Assembly: GCF_910587525.1 (NCBI RefSeq)
Contig: NZ_CAJULS010000121.1
Span: forward strand, 1-6,932
DNA: 6,932 nt
Reading direction: 5' to 3'
Source of the DNA: an uncultured Oscillibacter sp.
GTDB lineage: Bacteria > Bacillota > Clostridia > Oscillospirales > Oscillospiraceae
Made by a program: the position numbers and the translations under genes. Under the pieces are notes generated by a model. The model ran no database searches and had not been told where the DNA came from. It saw nothing but the letters and a program-made list of their open reading frames with translations. Below are positions 5,276 to 6,932 of the stretch, one piece after another; positions within the stretch are counted from its first letter, which is position 1; every line of letters starts with the position of its first letter.

Positions 5276-6562
5276 ATGAGCAATTACCGTCCAGAGACCA
5301 TCTGTGTCCAGGGGGGATATGCCCCCGGCAGCGGCGAGCCCCGGCAGATCCCCATCATCCAGTCTACAACCTTCAAATATGCCACCTCCGAGGATATGGG
5401 CAGGCTTTTTGATCTGGAGGCCAGCGGTTATTTTTACTCCCGCCTGCAAAACCCCACCTGTGACCACGTGGCGGCTAAAATCGCCGCCCTGGAGGGGGGG
5501 ACGGCGGCCATGCTCACCTCTTCCGGCCAGGCGGCCAACTTCTTTGCCCTGTTCAATCTGGCCTCCTGCGGGGACCACATTGTCTCCTCCTCCACCATCT
5601 ACGGCGGCACATTCAACCTGATCTCTGTCACCATGGCGAAGATGGGGGTAGAGGTAACCTTTGTCTCCCCGGACTGCTCGCCGGAGGAGCTGAACGCCGC
5701 TTTCCGGCCCAATACCAAGGCCGTCTTCGGCGAGACCATCGCCAACCCCGCCCTGACGGTACTGGACATTGAGAAATTTGCCGCCGCCGCCCACATCCAT
5801 GGCGTGCCTCTGGTGGTGGACAATACCTTTGCCACCCCCATCGGCTGCCGCCCCTTTGACTGGGGCGCGGATATTGTCACCCACTCCACCACCAAGTACA
5901 TGGACGGCCACGGTGCCGCGGTAGGCGGGGCCATTGTGGACTCCGGAAAATTCGATTGGATGGCCCACGCGGAGAAGTTCCCCGGCCTCTGCACGCCGGA
6001 TGAGAGCTACCACGGCATCACCTACGCCGAAAAGTTCGGAAAAGAGGGGGCCTTTATCACCAAGTGCACGGCCCAGCTCATGCGGGATCTGGGCTGCACC
6101 CCCTCCCCCCAGAGCGCCTTTTATCTGAATCTCGGGCTGGAGAGCCTTCACGTGCGCATGGCCCGCCACCGCGAGAACGGCCAAGCCGTGGCAGAGTTTC
6201 TGGCGGCGCACCCAAAGGTGGCCAGTGTCAGCTACTGCGGCCTGCCTGGGGACAAATACCACCATCTTGCAAAGAAGTATCTGCCCCACGGCTCCTGCGG
6301 CGTGGTGTCCTTCGAGCTGAAGGGCGGCCGGGAGGCCGCCGGCACCTTTATGAGCCGCCTGAAGCTGGCGGCCATCGAGACCCACGTGGCCGACGCCCGG
6401 ACCTGCTGCCTCAACCCCGCCGCCTCCACCCACCGCCAGATGACCGACGAGCAGCTGCTGGCCGCCGGTGTTCCTGCGGGTCTCATCCGCATCTCCTGCG
6501 GCCTGGAGAGCAAGGAAGACCTCATCGACGACATCAACCAGGCATTGGAGGCTGTTGACTGA
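5276..6562 (+). CDS. metY: O-acetylhomoserine sulfhydrylase (PLP-dependent, Cys/Met metabolism family)
   Basis: Makes homocysteine from O-acetylhomoserine and sulfide, the direct sulfhydrylation step of methionine synthesis; cytoplasmic PLP enzyme. The 428-residue product matches the length of the MetY branch, longer than typical cystathionine gamma-synthases. Visible features are YSRLQNPT (54-61, phosphate contacts from the partner subunit), SSGQAA (82-87, phosphate loop), Tyr109 of YGGT (stacks on PLP), Asp182 of VDNTFATP (binds the PLP ring nitrogen), the Schiff-base Lys207 in HSTTKYMDGHG, and a C-terminal RISCGLE. The ATG is preceded by AAGGAG and follows the T-box terminator directly. 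The stop overlaps the metA start by one base (TGATG), indicating translational coupling. Expression should rise when charged tRNA-Met is scarce. Specificity for acetyl- rather than succinyl-homoserine is supported by the neighbouring MetA. Other members of the PLP family are possible but less likely. Confidence 0.96.
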   Translation: MSNYRPETICVQGGYAPGSGEPRQIPIIQSTTFKYATSEDMGRLFDLEASGYFYSRLQNPTCDHVAAKIAALEGGTAAMLTSSGQAANFFALFNLASCGDHIVSSSTIYGGTFNLISVTMAKMGVEVTFVSPDCSPEELNAAFRPNTKAVFGETIANPALTVLDIEKFAAAAHIHGVPLVVDNTFATPIGCRPFDWGADIVTHSTTKYMDGHGAAVGGAIVDSGKFDWMAHAEKFPGLCTPDESYHGITYAEKFGKEGAFITKCTAQLMRDLGCTPSPQSAFYLNLGLESLHVRMARHRENGQAVAEFLAAHPKVASVSYCGLPGDKYHHLAKKYLPHGSCGVVSFELKGGREAAGTFMSRLKLAAIETHVADARTCCLNPAASTHRQMTDEQLLAAGVPAGLIRISCGLESKEDLIDDINQALEAVD

Positions 6563-6932
6563 TGCCCATTAAAATTCCAAATCAGCTCCCCGCCACCAAG
6601 ACGCTGACGGCGGAGAATATCTTTGTCATGACAGAGACCCGGGCTGTCACTCAGGATATCCGTCCCCTTCAGATCCTGCTGTTGAATCTGATGCCCACCA
6701 AGGCGGACACGGAGACCCAGCTGGCCCGGGTTCTGGGCAACACGCCCCTTCAGATCGACCTGGAGCTTATCGCTCCCGCCGGGCACACTTCCCGCAACAC
6801 TTCTCAGGAGCATATGCTGTCCTTTTACAAGACCTTTCCCGAGGTAAAGGACCGCACCTTTGACGGCCTGATTATCACCGGCGCGCCGGTGGAGCACCTG
6901 CCCTTTGAGGAGGTGGACTACTGGCCGGAGCT
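6562..6932 (+). CDS. metA: Homoserine O-acetyltransferase, MetA type (3' end outside window)
   Basis: Acylates homoserine to form the substrate used by MetY. The first 123 codons are present out of roughly 300. The ATG shares its A with the metY TGA stop (6560-6562), the usual arrangement of a coupled operon. Family segments are MPIKIPNQLPA at the start, ILLLNLMPTKADTETQLARV (39-58), GHTSRNTSQEHMLSFY (74-89) and the oxyanion-region GAPVEHLPFEEVDYW (107-121). Glu111 occupies the position known to decide donor use in this family: Glu favours acetyl-CoA, Gly (as in Escherichia coli) succinyl-CoA. So this MetA-fold enzyme should be an acetyltransferase, although databases often label such proteins succinyltransferase. 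The catalytic Cys, His and Glu lie beyond the window. It is under the same T-box control as metY. Confidence 0.96.
   Translation, partial: MPIKIPNQLPATKTLTAENIFVMTETRAVTQDIRPLQILLLNLMPTKADTETQLARVLGNTPLQIDLELIAPAGHTSRNTSQEHMLSFYKTFPEVKDRTFDGLIITGAPVEHLPFEEVDYWPE

Noticed and set aside
5049..5279. Plus-strand small open frame through the T-box terminator
   Set aside because: Its codons are the antiterminator, inverted repeat and terminator strands; no ribosome site precedes it, and metY has a better start at 5276.
5066..6433. Minus-strand open frame of 455 codons opposite metY
   Set aside because: It is antisense to a full-length metY with all catalytic residues, has glycine- and valine-rich low-complexity composition typical of the reverse strand of GC-rich genes, and crosses the T-box.
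1..6932. CRISPR arrays, tRNA or rRNA genes
   Set aside because: No regularly spaced direct repeats, no cloverleaf with a TTCGA-type T-loop, and no conserved rRNA stretch were seen on either strand.

Overview
The window looks like chromosomal DNA from a GC-rich, anaerobic, gut-type member of the Clostridia, possibly of Oscillospiraceae or Flavonifractor type. This placement is inferred from three things: a single-chain pyruvate:ferredoxin oxidoreductase, a T-box leader controlling methionine genes, and protein sequences of Firmicutes character. Two GC-rich housekeeping blocks flank about 2.5 kb of lower-GC, broken, horizontally acquired DNA.

Left block (1-2322): the C-terminal 60 percent or so of a pyruvate:ferredoxin (flavodoxin) oxidoreductase, closed by a strong hairpin terminator. 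Middle block (about 2304-4690): a run of truncated genes. On the minus strand lie the C-terminal end of a large serine recombinase (one frameshift), the C-terminal half of an ABC-transporter ATPase domain (one frameshift) and a piece of a cytidylate kinase-like protein (one nonsense codon). On the plus strand lie the last ~120 codons of a type I DNA methyltransferase subunit (hsdM), a half-length specificity subunit (hsdS), and the N-terminal part of a tyrosine integrase of the kind that accompanies invertible hsdS loci. None of these appears intact. They look like the worn remains of one or more mobile elements, including a phase-variable type I restriction-modification locus.

Right block (4860-6932): a methionine biosynthesis operon. 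A consensus sigma-A-type promoter (TTGACA, 17 bp, TATAAT) leads into a roughly 350-nt T-box riboswitch whose specifier loop offers AUG. Then come O-acetylhomoserine sulfhydrylase (metY) and, overlapping it by one base, homoserine O-acetyltransferase (metA; Glu at residue 111 points to acetyl-CoA). MetA would make O-acetylhomoserine and MetY would convert it with sulfide to homocysteine. The T-box should allow read-through when uncharged tRNA-Met accumulates.

The most unusual item is in the T-box. Its antiterminator and terminator strands are canonical, but the apical loop of the antiterminator holds a ~90-nt segment carrying a 36-nt-arm inverted repeat. It looks like a palindromic repeat inserted at a tolerated place in the riboswitch.
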